A stretch of 64,000 nucleotides of DNA, taken from positions 1-64,000 of the forward strand of contig CAYMPG010000005.1 in assembly GCA_964392455.1 (NCBI GenBank), written 5' to 3'. Below the pieces are notes generated by a model. The model did not search any database. It had not been told where the DNA came from and saw nothing but the letters and a program-made list of their open reading frames with translations. The position numbers were made by a program, and so were the translations under genes. The stretch's first letter is position 1. Each line of letters opens with the position of its first letter. Below are positions 1-7,821 of this stretch, in pieces. The DNA is from SFEL01 sp964392455. GTDB lineage: Bacteria > Bacillota > Clostridia > Christensenellales > CAG-138.

Positions 1-471
1 CAGGATGTTTTCCACATCCTCGCCCACATAGCCCGCTTCAGTAAGGGAGGTAGCATCTGCCACTGCAAAGGGACCATTCAGTATCTTTGCAAGGGTCTGG
101 GCCAGCATGGTCTTGCCGCTGCCGGTGGGCCCCAGCATGATTATATTGCTCTTCTGAAGCTCCACATCGTCCTTCTGCTTGCCGGCATTGATGCGCTTAT
201 AATGATTGTACACCGCAACTGCCAGCGCACGCTTTGCATTGCGCTGACCCACCACATACTGATCCAGCGTGTCTGATATTTCCTGGGGCTTGGGTATATC
301 TGTAAGGTCGATTTCAGCGGTGGAGAAATCCTCATCGATTATCTCCTGACAAAGCTCGATGCACTCATTGCAGATATATACGCCCGGGCCCGCAATTATT
401 CTGTTTACCTCATCCTGCGATTTGCCGCAAAAGGAACACTTGATAGTGCCTCTTTCGTCGTTTTTTGCCAT
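1..471 (-). CDS. clpX: ATP-dependent Clp protease ATP-binding subunit ClpX (C-terminal part outside window)
   Basis: This is the N-terminal 157 codons of ClpX, the AAA+ unfoldase that feeds substrates to ClpP in the cytoplasm. An N-terminal zinc-binding domain is visible (Cys12, Cys15, Cys34, Cys37), followed by the AAA+ Walker A motif GPTGSGKT at about residues 114-121. The frame stays open to the window edge, so the Walker B, sensor and ClpP-docking parts lie outside. The ATG follows the clpP stop by only two bases and its SD (AAGGAGG) overlaps the end of clpP, so the two genes are co-transcribed and probably translationally coupled. Family assignment is certain from the zinc domain, the P-loop and the neighbour. 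Confidence 0.97.
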   Translation of the reverse strand, partial: MAKNDERGTIKCSFCGKSQDEVNRIIAGPGVYICNECIELCQEIIDEDFSTAEIDLTDIPKPQEISDTLDQYVVGQRNAKRALAVAVYNHYKRINAGKQKDDVELQKSNIIMLGPTGSGKTMLAQTLAKILNGPFAVADATSLTEAGYVGEDVENIL

Positions 472-473
472 TA

Positions 474-1058
474 TTACCTCCTTGGGGGTATTATCTCATC
501 CACCAGGCCGTAGGCCTTTGCAGCCTCGGCGCTCATGTAATTATCCCTTTCAGTATCCGCCTGTATCTTATCTATGGGCTGGCCGGTACGGGCAGAAAGT
601 ATGTCGTTTATCTTTTTCTTTATCTTAAGCAGCTGCTCAGCCTGAATGGCCACATCGGTGGCCTGGCCCCTTGCGCCGCCCAGAGGCTGGTGTATCATTA
701 TCTCGCAATTGGGCAGGGCTCTGCGCTTGCCCTTTGCGCCTGCCGCCAGCAGGAATGCGCCCATGCTTGCCGCCATGCCGATGCATATGGTGGATACATC
801 GCAGCGAATGTACTGCATGGTATCGTATATGGCCATGCCGGCAGTAACTGAGCCGCCGGGGCTGTTGATATAAAGGCAGATGTCCTTATCCGGGTCATCC
901 GCTTCCAGGAAAAGAAGCTGAGCCACCACCAGATTGGCGGTATCATCATCAATCTCACCGCCGAGGAAAATTATACGGTCCTTAAGCAGACGGGAATATA
1001 TATCGTATGAGCGTTCGCCCTTATTTGACTGCTCTACTACCATTGGAACAAGGTTCAT
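474..1058 (-). CDS. clpP: ATP-dependent Clp protease proteolytic subunit ClpP
   Basis: ClpP is the serine peptidase that forms the double-heptamer barrel of ClpXP and ClpCP. The catalytic triad is complete: Ser98 in GMAASMGA, His123 in MIHQPLGG and Asp172 in ADTERDNY. The 194-residue length is normal for the family, and the short N-terminus resembles the usual processed propeptide. The start has a good SD (AAAGGAGAG). It lies between tig and clpX, the common Firmicutes order tig-clpP-clpX. A strong hairpin separates it from tig, but no clear promoter is visible in the roughly 30 bases between hairpin and start, so read-through from tig is likely. Confidence 0.98.
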   Translation of the reverse strand: MNLVPMVVEQSNKGERSYDIYSRLLKDRIIFLGGEIDDDTANLVVAQLLFLEADDPDKDICLYINSPGGSVTAGMAIYDTMQYIRCDVSTICIGMAASMGAFLLAAGAKGKRRALPNCEIMIHQPLGGARGQATDVAIQAEQLLKIKKKINDILSARTGQPIDKIQADTERDNYMSAEAAKAYGLVDEIIPPRR

Positions 1059-1090
1059 AGTGCTCTCTCCTTTTCATTACTGATGCTCTG

Positions 1091-1130
1091 AAAAAATCAA
1101 GCCGCCGCACCACGCTTATGATGCGGCGGC
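1091..1130 (-). terminator. Rho-independent terminator after tig
   Basis: On the minus strand a GCCGCCGCA/TGCGGCGGC stem is followed by TTGATTTTTT. It lies 34 bases after the tig stop and just before clpP, so it probably reduces rather than abolishes clpPX transcription from the tig promoter. Confidence 0.85.
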
Positions 1131-1164
1131 GCAGAAATACTGTTTCGGTGCCGGGTCCGCCCTG

Positions 1165-2610
1165 TTACTCAGCCTTGGGCTCCTCAGCCTTCTTGCGGGT
1201 AGTCCTCTTCTTGGGAGTCGCCTCGCCCTCGGTCTTTTCGTCAGCCTTGCCCTCAGCCTTATCGGCAGCCTTTTTCCTGGGGGCAGCCTTCTTCTTGGGG
1301 GCGGGCTTCTCAGCTTCTTCCTGCTTGGCGGTCTCGATTGCGGAATCCACCATTACGGCCAGGGTCTTTTCTACCATTATCTGGTCTGCAAAGTACAGCC
1401 TGTCATCAGGGGTGAAGCTCTTCTTTATTTCCTCGGCCTTTTCGCCAAACTGAGCAACGTACTCATCCAGCTTAACGTCTATCTCGGCTTCCTCAGCCTT
1501 GATGCCCTCAGCCTTGGCAACGGCGTCTATCACCAGCTGGCTCTTTACCCTGCGCTCTGCATCGGGGCGGCTGTCAGCACGGAAGTTTTCCATGGTCATG
1601 CCGGAATACTTCATGTAGTCCTCAAGGCTTACGCCCTGCATGCTGAGACGATAGCGGATATCGTTAAGGATGGAATCTATCTGGCGCTCTATCATAACAT
1701 CGGGCACCTGAACCTCCGCATTGTCCACCACCTTGGCGACCACTGCGTTTTCCTTGGCAATCTTTGCATCCTCTGCGGCACGCTTTTCAAGCTCCTCACG
1801 CTTGGCTGCACGAAGCTCAGCAAGGGTATCATACTCGGATACGTCCTTTGCAAATTCATCATCCAGCTCAGGCAGCTCCTTTACCTGTATGCCGTTTACC
1901 TTTACATGGAATACGGCCTCTGCGCCTGCAAGGGCATCGGAATGATACTTTTCGGGGAAGGTGACGTTAAGGTCCTTCTCCTCGCCTATGGCCATGCCTA
2001 TCATCTGCTCTTCAAAGCCATCGATAAAGGTATGGCTGCCTATCTCAAGGGTAGCGCCCTCGGCAGTACCGCCATCAAACTTGATGCCGGATACGCTGCC
2101 GGAATAGTCAAGGTTTACGGTATCGCCATTCTGAACGGGACGATCCACATCCACCAGGCGGGCCAGCTTCTGGCGCTCCTGCTCCATGGCATAATCCACT
2201 GCATCGTCCGTAACATTATACTCGCGCTTTTCTATTTCTATACCCTTATACTGGCCCAGCTTTACCTCGGGACGCACTGCGACCTCCGCGGTGAATACCA
2301 GATTATTGCCATCCAGGGGCAGCTCAACTATGGAAATATCAGGACGATCGATCACTTCCAGCTCATGCTCCTTCACAGCCGCCTGATACACCTCAGGATA
2401 TACCACATCAAAGGCATCATCAAAGAATGCCAGAGGGCCATAGGTGTTTTCGATCATCTTGCGGGGAGCCTTGCCCTTGCGGAATCCGGGCACATTGAAC
2501 TTCTTGCCGTTGGTACGGTATGCCTGCTGGATCGCCTCTTCGAATTTGTCTGCTGATACCTCGATGGTCAGCTTGACCTTGCTGCCCTCGAGCTTTTCCA
2601 AAGTTGCCAT
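1165..2610 (-). CDS. tig: Trigger factor (ribosome-associated peptidyl-prolyl isomerase chaperone) with extended basic tail
   Basis: Trigger factor binds ribosomal protein L23 at the exit tunnel and shields nascent chains. The N-terminal ribosome-binding domain carries the signature GFRKGKAPRKMI near residue 45. A central FKBP-type PPIase domain and a helical C-terminal chaperone domain follow. The start at 2610 is chosen over a longer frame because GGAGG lies seven bases upstream and MATLEKLEG begins the conserved fold. At 481 residues it is about 50 longer than usual. The excess is a C-terminal tail rich in Lys, Ala, Glu and Thr-Arg-Lys, resembling disordered histone-H1-like tails. The function of this tail is unknown. 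Confidence 0.97.
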   Translation of the reverse strand: MATLEKLEGSKVKLTIEVSADKFEEAIQQAYRTNGKKFNVPGFRKGKAPRKMIENTYGPLAFFDDAFDVVYPEVYQAAVKEHELEVIDRPDISIVELPLDGNNLVFTAEVAVRPEVKLGQYKGIEIEKREYNVTDDAVDYAMEQERQKLARLVDVDRPVQNGDTVNLDYSGSVSGIKFDGGTAEGATLEIGSHTFIDGFEEQMIGMAIGEEKDLNVTFPEKYHSDALAGAEAVFHVKVNGIQVKELPELDDEFAKDVSEYDTLAELRAAKREELEKRAAEDAKIAKENAVVAKVVDNAEVQVPDVMIERQIDSILNDIRYRLSMQGVSLEDYMKYSGMTMENFRADSRPDAERRVKSQLVIDAVAKAEGIKAEEAEIDVKLDEYVAQFGEKAEEIKKSFTPDDRLYFADQIMVEKTLAVMVDSAIETAKQEEAEKPAPKKKAAPRKKAADKAEGKADEKTEGEATPKKRTTRKKAEEPKAE

Positions 2611-2677
2611 TATAAACCTCCGAATACAACATATATTATAAGCAAAAATCATTATACGGACATACAGCCGTCAGGTT

Positions 2678-2706
2678 ATAATACCACACAACGGCCCTTA
2701 ATGCAA
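2678..2706 (-). promoter_or_regulatory. Sigma-A-type promoter of tig
   Basis: On the minus strand TTGCAT and TATTAT are separated by 17 bases, about 70 bases upstream of the tig start. The spacing is ideal and there is no other gene in between. Confidence 0.55.
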
Positions 2707-2773
2707 TGATTATCGCCTGAGTTACATATAATTTATGCAGTCATTTTCCCTGCTTTTGCCCTCACATACAAAG

Positions 2774-2799
2774 GGACAGGGCATCACACAGCCCTGTCC
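2774..2799 (-). terminator. Probable terminator after degV
   Basis: A perfect nine-base-pair stem (GGACAGGGC/GCCCTGTCC) with an eight-base loop lies just after the degV stop. On the minus strand it is followed only by CTTTGT, so the T-run is weak. Confidence 0.55.
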
Positions 2800-2822
2800 G
2801 TAAAGGTGAGGTTTTTCGTATG

Positions 2823-3695
2823 CTATCTTTCCTTTGCCCAGAAGAACAGCGATACCACGCCGGGGCCTGTATGAGCGCCTATAACGGGGCCCACAAAGTT
2901 GATAATAATATCATCTATGCCAAGCCTTTCACGGATAAGCGATGCAGCATACTCGGCATCCTCCAGGCAGTCACCATGGGAAATGAATACTGTGGGATTT
3001 TCGCCGGGCAGCATGCTTTCTTCCATGCTCTTCACCAGCTCCTTAAGGGCTGCCTTGCGCCCTCTCACCTTGCCCACGGCCACAAGATGCCCTGCGTTAT
3101 CCATATGCATTACAGGCTTTATGTTGAGCATGGTGCCTATTGCAGCGGTGGCAGGAGATATGCGGCCGCCGCGCTTAAGGTAGTTAAGGTCATCCACGGT
3201 GAACCAGTGGGCCATATTCAGCTTGCGCTGCTCTGCAAAGTCCCTTGCTTCCTCAATGGAGGCACCCTGCTGGCGCTTCTTTGCGGTATAGTAAATTATC
3301 ATTCCCTGGCCCAGGGATGCGCCAAGGGTATCCACTGCGAATATCTTGCTGTCCGGATATTCCTCGGAAAGCTCCTTTGCAGCATTGATGCCGGCGTTCA
3401 CAGTGCCGCTGAGGCCTGAAGAAAAGCCTATATAAAGCACATCCTTGCCATCCTCGATTATGGCCTTCATGGCATCCTTGAAGCTGGCTATGTTTACGGC
3501 GGAAGTGCTGGCAGTCTTGCCTTCGCGAATCATATCGTAAAATGTTTTTATGGGAATATCCCTGCCATCAAGGTAGTTAAGATACTCCTTGCCGTCCATC
3601 ATCACTGAAAGGGGCACTGCCACCACGCCCAGCTCCTGAGCAAGCTCTGCAGGCAGGTCGCAGGAAGAATCCGTAAGAATTACATAATCACGCAT
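2823..3695 (-). CDS. DegV family fatty-acid-binding protein
   Basis: DegV proteins bind fatty acids. In Firmicutes such proteins (FakB) present them to the kinase FakA for phosphorylation and use in phospholipid synthesis. The N-terminus YVILTDSSCDLPAE is the family signature, TASTSAVN and IGFSSGLSGT are the acyl-binding loops, and the 290-residue length is typical. An AGGAGG SD precedes the ATG with a rather long spacing of about 14 bases. It stands as a single gene between tig and trpB, with a hairpin on each side and no fakA partner visible here. Assignment to the family is firm. Which fatty acid is bound, and whether it works with FakA in this organism, cannot be told from the sequence. 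Confidence 0.93.
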   Translation of the reverse strand: MRDYVILTDSSCDLPAELAQELGVVAVPLSVMMDGKEYLNYLDGRDIPIKTFYDMIREGKTASTSAVNIASFKDAMKAIIEDGKDVLYIGFSSGLSGTVNAGINAAKELSEEYPDSKIFAVDTLGASLGQGMIIYYTAKKRQQGASIEEARDFAEQRKLNMAHWFTVDDLNYLKRGGRISPATAAIGTMLNIKPVMHMDNAGHLVAVGKVRGRKAALKELVKSMEESMLPGENPTVFISHGDCLEDAEYAASLIRERLGIDDIIINFVGPVIGAHTGPGVVSLFFWAKER

Positions 3696-3743
3696 AATAT
3701 AAATTCAAACCTCCTGATTCTATATCCATACTTAATAATAGGG

Positions 3744-3768
3744 GGGCGCTCCGGTTTACAGAGCGCCC
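3744..3768 (-). terminator. Hairpin after trpB, possible terminator
   Basis: GGGCGCTC/GAGCGCCC forms a stable eight-base-pair stem about 75 bases after the trpB stop. Neither strand carries a good T-run, so termination here is only plausible. Confidence 0.4.
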
Positions 3769-3842
3769 AATAATTATACCCTTATATTTCATATTTTTCA
3801 ACTAACCCATCAGACCATCCGGGCAAGCAGGAGCATTTTTAA

Positions 3843-5087
3843 CTATTTATTCAAAAATCTTTCTCCTGTGCCATAATGCTCCACCACGTAATCTATATCC
3901 TTATCTCCCCTGCCGGACAGGTTTACAAGTATGGAGCCGGTATCATGGGTGCGGGCATAGCGTATTGCATAGGCCAGGGCATGGGAGCTTTCTATTGCGG
4001 GGATTATGCCCTCCTTGCGGCTCAGCAGGAAGAATGCCTCCATGGCCTCATCGTCGCTCACCTGCTCATACTGTATGCGTCCCATATCGTGCAGCATGGC
4101 GTGCTCAGGGCCTACAGAGGGGTAGTCCAGGCCGCTTGCTATGGAATACACAGGCTGGGGCTCTCCGTTTTCATCCTGAAGCAGATAGCTCTCAAAGCCA
4201 TGCAGCCTGCCGGGGGTACCATAGGCTATGCTGGCCGCATGGTCGCCTACTCCGGGGCCTCTGCCCAGAGGCTCTACGCCAACTATTTCCACAGGGTCTG
4301 CCAGGAACGGGATAAACATACCTATGGAATTGGAACCGCCGCCCACGCAGGCGCATACCACATCCGGCAGCAGCCCCGTCATATCCATAAACTGTTCCCT
4401 TGCCTCTATGCCTATCACCATCTGAAAATCCCTTACTATTTTGGGGAATGGATGGGGGCCAAGGGCTGAGCCTATGCAGTAAATGGCATCATGATACTCC
4501 CTCATGTATCCCTCAAAGGCTGCGTCCACCGCCTCCTTAAGTGTCTTGAGCCCATGAGTCACCGGTATCACGTTTGCGCCCAGTATCTTCATGCGGGTCA
4601 CATTGGGGGCCTGCTTGGCGATATCCACCTCGCCCATGTAAATATCACATTCAAGGCCAAAGTATGCAGCGGCAGTAGCCAAAGCCACTCCGTGCTGACC
4701 TGCGCCGGTCTCGGCTATCAGCTTCTTTTTGCCCATGTACTTTGCCAGCAGTCCTTCGCCCATGCAGTGATTCAGCTTATGGGCGCCGGTATGATTAAGA
4801 TCCTCGCGCTTAAGGTAAATCTGGCACTTGCCCAGCTCCTGAGAAAGCCGCTCGCAATGATACACCGGGGTAGGGCGGCCCTGAAATTCCCTGCGTATGC
4901 GGCGCAGCTCGCTTATGAACTTGGAGCTGTGGCATATGGTCTCATAGGCGTAGTCTATCTCCCTGAAGGCGGGAATAAGCTCATCCGGCAGGTATGCTCC
5001 GCCGTATCTGCCAAACTTCCCATCCTTAGAGGGGAATTCCTTAAGGTAGTTGTCATAATCCCTGTGAGAATACTTATTGGTTTCCAT
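3843..5087 (-). CDS. trpB: Tryptophan synthase beta chain, stand-alone
   Basis: TrpB joins indole and L-serine to make L-tryptophan with pyridoxal phosphate. The PLP lysine is Lys104 in the motif GAHKLNH, the catalytic Glu lies in AETGAGQHGV, and the substrate loop GLDYPSVGPEH is present. The start at 5087 is set by AAGGAGG. The frame is open 70 codons further upstream, but that stretch is T-box leader. The 414-residue length is normal. No trpA, trpC or trpE is nearby, and control is by a tryptophan T-box, so the likely role is making tryptophan from scavenged indole. The asparagine after the usual KINN motif is His here, and the region after VGPEH is unusual, suggesting a beta subunit adapted to work without alpha (inference). 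Confidence 0.95.
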   Translation of the reverse strand: METNKYSHRDYDNYLKEFPSKDGKFGRYGGAYLPDELIPAFREIDYAYETICHSSKFISELRRIRREFQGRPTPVYHCERLSQELGKCQIYLKREDLNHTGAHKLNHCMGEGLLAKYMGKKKLIAETGAGQHGVALATAAAYFGLECDIYMGEVDIAKQAPNVTRMKILGANVIPVTHGLKTLKEAVDAAFEGYMREYHDAIYCIGSALGPHPFPKIVRDFQMVIGIEAREQFMDMTGLLPDVVCACVGGGSNSIGMFIPFLADPVEIVGVEPLGRGPGVGDHAASIAYGTPGRLHGFESYLLQDENGEPQPVYSIASGLDYPSVGPEHAMLHDMGRIQYEQVSDDEAMEAFFLLSRKEGIIPAIESSHALAYAIRYARTHDTGSILVNLSGRGDKDIDYVVEHYGTGERFLNK

Positions 5088-5111
5088 TTTGTCCTTTCCT
5101 CCTTGTAAGCT

Positions 5112-5411
5112 GAAAAATAAAAACGCCCAGCTGCGGTATGTTTTTTCTACCATCAGCAAGGGCGTTGTAAACGCTGTGCCACCTTGTTTCCCTTTGTGAA
5201 TACAAAGGCTCATCCGGATGCCATCACATCCGCTGCGCTGTAACGGGCGCATACCGTCGGGAAATACTAAGGGCTCAGTGTCCTTTTCCTCCCGCATTCA
5301 GCAGTCCATTTGAAGGGGCGTATCTGCGGCATTTCCAGCACCATCCGCTCTCTGTGAGGCCGTATCCCAACGTTATCTCTGCTTCATCACTTTATACAGG
5401 TATTCGATTGC
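5112..5411 (-). promoter_or_regulatory. T-box riboswitch, tryptophan-specific, upstream of trpB
   Basis: This is a leader of about 300 bases on the minus strand. The T-box sequence AAGGTGGCACAGCG lies at 5172-5185. A terminator follows with stem AACGCCC (5160-5166) and GGGCGTT (5122-5128), inner pairings GCTG/CAGC and GGTA/TACC, then TTTATTTTT. The likely specifier codon is TGG at 5306-5308 in the context AAATGGACTGC, matching tRNA-Trp. Uncharged tRNA-Trp would stabilise the antiterminator and switch on trpB. The Stem I fold was inferred by eye, not computed. Confidence 0.9.
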
Positions 5412-5416
5412 TGTAT

Positions 5417-5446
5417 AATATACTCCCTTTAAGCGGGAATTGTCAA
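5417..5446 (-). promoter_or_regulatory. Promoter of the trpB T-box leader
   Basis: On the minus strand TTGACA is followed after 18 bases by TATATT, placing the transcript start near 5410, just ahead of the leader. It overlaps the region immediately after the stop of the upstream membrane gene. Confidence 0.75.
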
Positions 5447-5460
5447 CATCTTTTTTATAC

Positions 5461-5922
5461 TTAATGCAGGATTATGCCCACTATCACGCCTATCACCATG
5501 CCTGCGCCCACCTGTATGGGGGTATGGCCTATAAGCTCCTTAAGCTCCTTTTCCGGCAGGGCAGTATGCCCTTCCTCCATGCGAAGGTATTTTACTATTT
5601 CATTAAGCAGCTCCGCCTGCTTACCGGTTTCTAGCCGCACGCCCCTGGCATCATGCAGCACTATTATTGCCAGCAGGAAGGATATGGTAAACTCAAACGA
5701 GCCCGGCCCGAAATTATAGGCGGCGGCCGTCACCAGAGCGCATACCGTAGCTGCGTGGGAGCTTGGCATACCGCCGCTGCCCACCATTCTTTCCAGCTTC
5801 CATTCGCCCTCCAGCAGGCCGTGTATTATGGTTTTCATTATCTGGGCCACAGCCCAGCCCGTGGCGGCGCTCAGCAGCACCCTGTTGTGCCACAGCTCGC
5901 TCATAAACATTCCAAATGTCAT
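5461..5922 (-). CDS. Divergent PAP2-family (DUF212, YuiD-like) membrane protein
   Basis: This 153-residue integral membrane protein matches the divergent PAP2 family. It has the phosphatase-like motif GGMPSSHAA near residue 50, a second conserved segment VLHDARGVR near residue 90, and hydrophobic helices at both ends. PAP2 enzymes remove phosphate from lipids. The activity of this divergent branch is not established. An AGGGGA SD precedes the ATG, which starts ten bases after the ROK kinase stop, so it is the last gene of the hprK-ROK operon. The trpB promoter begins just beyond its stop codon. The family call is secure and the function open. Confidence 0.88.
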   Translation of the reverse strand: MTFGMFMSELWHNRVLLSAATGWAVAQIMKTIIHGLLEGEWKLERMVGSGGMPSSHAATVCALVTAAAYNFGPGSFEFTISFLLAIIVLHDARGVRLETGKQAELLNEIVKYLRMEEGHTALPEKELKELIGHTPIQVGAGMVIGVIVGIILH

Positions 5923-5931
5923 AGTCCCCTG

Positions 5932-6885
5932 TTATCTCTCCTGATTCTTCTTGAGCATTGCAGCGCCTATGATGCCCGCATCATTGCCCATCACCGCAGG
6001 CACCACCCTGCCATGGTTTTCAAAGAAGCTCTTTTTGTGTACATTTTCCCTGAGCGGGGCAAAAAGGAACTCCCCTGCTGCGCTCACCCCGCCCCCCAGT
6101 GCCACGCACTGACAATCCAGCAGGTTTATTATGGACGCCACAGCCGAGCCAAGATAATCAACGTATTCGCCGAATACCTTCTCCGCCGCCTTGTCCCCTT
6201 CTCTGGCGCAGTCTATCACTACCTTTGCGTTCATTCGCCCGGGGCTGCCCCCGGTGCGCTGATTAAGCAGGCTCTCCGGGTGGGCCTTCATAGCCCTCAT
6301 TCCCATTTTCTTAAGGGCTGTAGCGGAGCAATAGGCCTCTATGCAGCCCCTGTTTCCGCAGGTGCAGCTTTTTCCGCCGCTGACCAGCAGCATATGCCCC
6401 AGCTCAACGCCGTTATTCATGCCGCCGTTGAACATTCTGCCCCCAAGTATCAGCCCGCCGCCCACGCCTGTGCCCAGGGTGAGCAGCGCCGCAGTATCGC
6501 AGCCCATAAATGCACCCTTATGCAGCTCCGCAAGGGCTGCGCCGTTTGCATCATTTGCAAGGAATACGGGGGTATTCGGGAAATGCTCCTTTATCCGCTC
6601 CCTGAGGGGCTCATCATGAAAGCCCAGATTGTATGCGTTTATCACTATGTTGCCGGTGGCATCTATGCTGCCCGGCACCACCACACCTACGCTTTCCAGC
6701 TCGGCAAATGAGGCTCCCTCCCTTTCAAGAAGCTCAGCAGCCCTTTCCCATATCTGCCTTGCAGTCTCCGGGCCGCCCCCGGCCTTTGGGAACGGAACTG
6801 ATGCACGCTGAACTATATCCAGCTTTTCATCCACCAGCCCCATTGCAAGATTTGTTCCGCCGATATCCACGCCTATTGTATACAT
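5932..6885 (-). CDS. ROK family sugar kinase, glucokinase-like
   Basis: ROK kinases phosphorylate glucose or related sugars with ATP. The N-terminal phosphate-binding motif DIGGTNLAMG, the substrate motif NDANGAA, the ATP loop TLGTGVGGG and the ROK zinc motif CTCGNRGC are all present, in a 317-residue protein. I place the start at 6885 because GGGGGG lies about seven bases upstream. An ATG five codons earlier has no SD. It sits in an operon with hprK, a regulator of carbon catabolite control, fitting a role in hexose entry into glycolysis. No DNA-binding helix-turn-helix precedes the kinase fold, so it is an enzyme and not a ROK repressor. Exact sugar specificity is not readable. Confidence 0.9.
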   Translation of the reverse strand: MYTIGVDIGGTNLAMGLVDEKLDIVQRASVPFPKAGGGPETARQIWERAAELLEREGASFAELESVGVVVPGSIDATGNIVINAYNLGFHDEPLRERIKEHFPNTPVFLANDANGAALAELHKGAFMGCDTAALLTLGTGVGGGLILGGRMFNGGMNNGVELGHMLLVSGGKSCTCGNRGCIEAYCSATALKKMGMRAMKAHPESLLNQRTGGSPGRMNAKVVIDCAREGDKAAEKVFGEYVDYLGSAVASIINLLDCQCVALGGGVSAAGEFLFAPLRENVHKKSFFENHGRVVPAVMGNDAGIIGAAMLKKNQER

Positions 6886-6909
6886 TTTGCTTCCCCCCAT
6901 ACATTTTTT

Positions 6910-7803
6910 CTATTTGGTACGCACGCCGAACTGGCCCCCGTCATAGCCAAGCTGCTTAAGGCGGAAGTTTCGCACCGCCACCTCTATGACCACCGCCACG
7001 TTTCTGCCTGAGCTTACCGGGATAAACGTATTTTTCACACTTATGCCCAGTATATCCGTGGTGCAGTCCTCCGGATGCCTGGCCTGTTCATAGTCCTTGA
7101 AGGACTCCAGGTCTATTACAAAATCTATATCCTTTTCAGGAAGTATGGCGCCCATGCCGTAAAGGTATCTCAGATCTATCAGCCCTATGCCCCGCACATC
7201 CATTTTGTAGCGGATAATATCCGGCGCTCTGCCCACCAGCCTGTCGCCCACCCGGGATACCGCCACCACATCATCTGCCACTATACGGTGCCCGCTTCGC
7301 ATAAGATCCAGCGCTATCTCGCTTTTACCGGTGCCGCTGTCTCCCCTTATCAGCACGCCCACGCCATGCACGTCCATCAGCTCACCATGGAGCAGTATAC
7401 GGGGGGCAAGCCTCTTTTGCAGGAGGCTGCTTATGGCATGGCCGGCCGTATCCGTGCTCATTGGGGTCTTGAATACGGCTATGCCGTATTCATGGGCATT
7501 TTTCAGCAGTATTTCCGGAGGCTGATTATCCCTGGCGCAAACTATGCAGGGGGGATTCAGCCCCATAAAATGGCTCATCCGCTCCTGAAGCTCCTCATCG
7601 CTGAGGCTGTACAGGTAGGACATTTCCGCATTGCCTATGAGCTGCACCCGCTTTGGGGAAAACTCGGCATAAAATCCCGTAAACTGCAAGCCGGGCCTGC
7701 TTATCTCATGGGTGCGGAAGTATATGCTGCCTCCGCCCGGCTCCAGCACCTCAAAGCCCAGCTCTGTGGATATTTCATTTGGCGTAATGTTTACAGATTC
7801 CAT
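6910..7803 (-). CDS. hprK: HPr kinase/phosphorylase
   Basis: HprK adds or removes phosphate at Ser46 of HPr and so controls carbon catabolite repression through CcpA in low-GC Gram-positive bacteria. The P-loop GDSGTGKSE near residue 155, the catalytic His in LMDVHGVG, and the HPrK signature VRGIGLIDLRYLYG near residue 205 are intact. The 297-residue length is slightly short but within range. The SD is GGGAG. The neighbours are a ROK glucokinase downstream and a HAD phosphatase upstream, so this is a small carbon-control operon. HPr and CcpA themselves are not in the window. Confidence 0.97.
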   Translation of the reverse strand: MESVNITPNEISTELGFEVLEPGGGSIYFRTHEISRPGLQFTGFYAEFSPKRVQLIGNAEMSYLYSLSDEELQERMSHFMGLNPPCIVCARDNQPPEILLKNAHEYGIAVFKTPMSTDTAGHAISSLLQKRLAPRILLHGELMDVHGVGVLIRGDSGTGKSEIALDLMRSGHRIVADDVVAVSRVGDRLVGRAPDIIRYKMDVRGIGLIDLRYLYGMGAILPEKDIDFVIDLESFKDYEQARHPEDCTTDILGISVKNTFIPVSSGRNVAVVIEVAVRNFRLKQLGYDGGQFGVRTK

Positions 7804-7821
7804 GCTTTATTCTCCCGACCC

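Noticed and set aside
5088..5297. A 70-codon N-terminal extension of trpB
   Set aside because: The DNA is the T-box and its terminator. A strong SD lies just before the ATG at 5087 and the extension has no family similarity.
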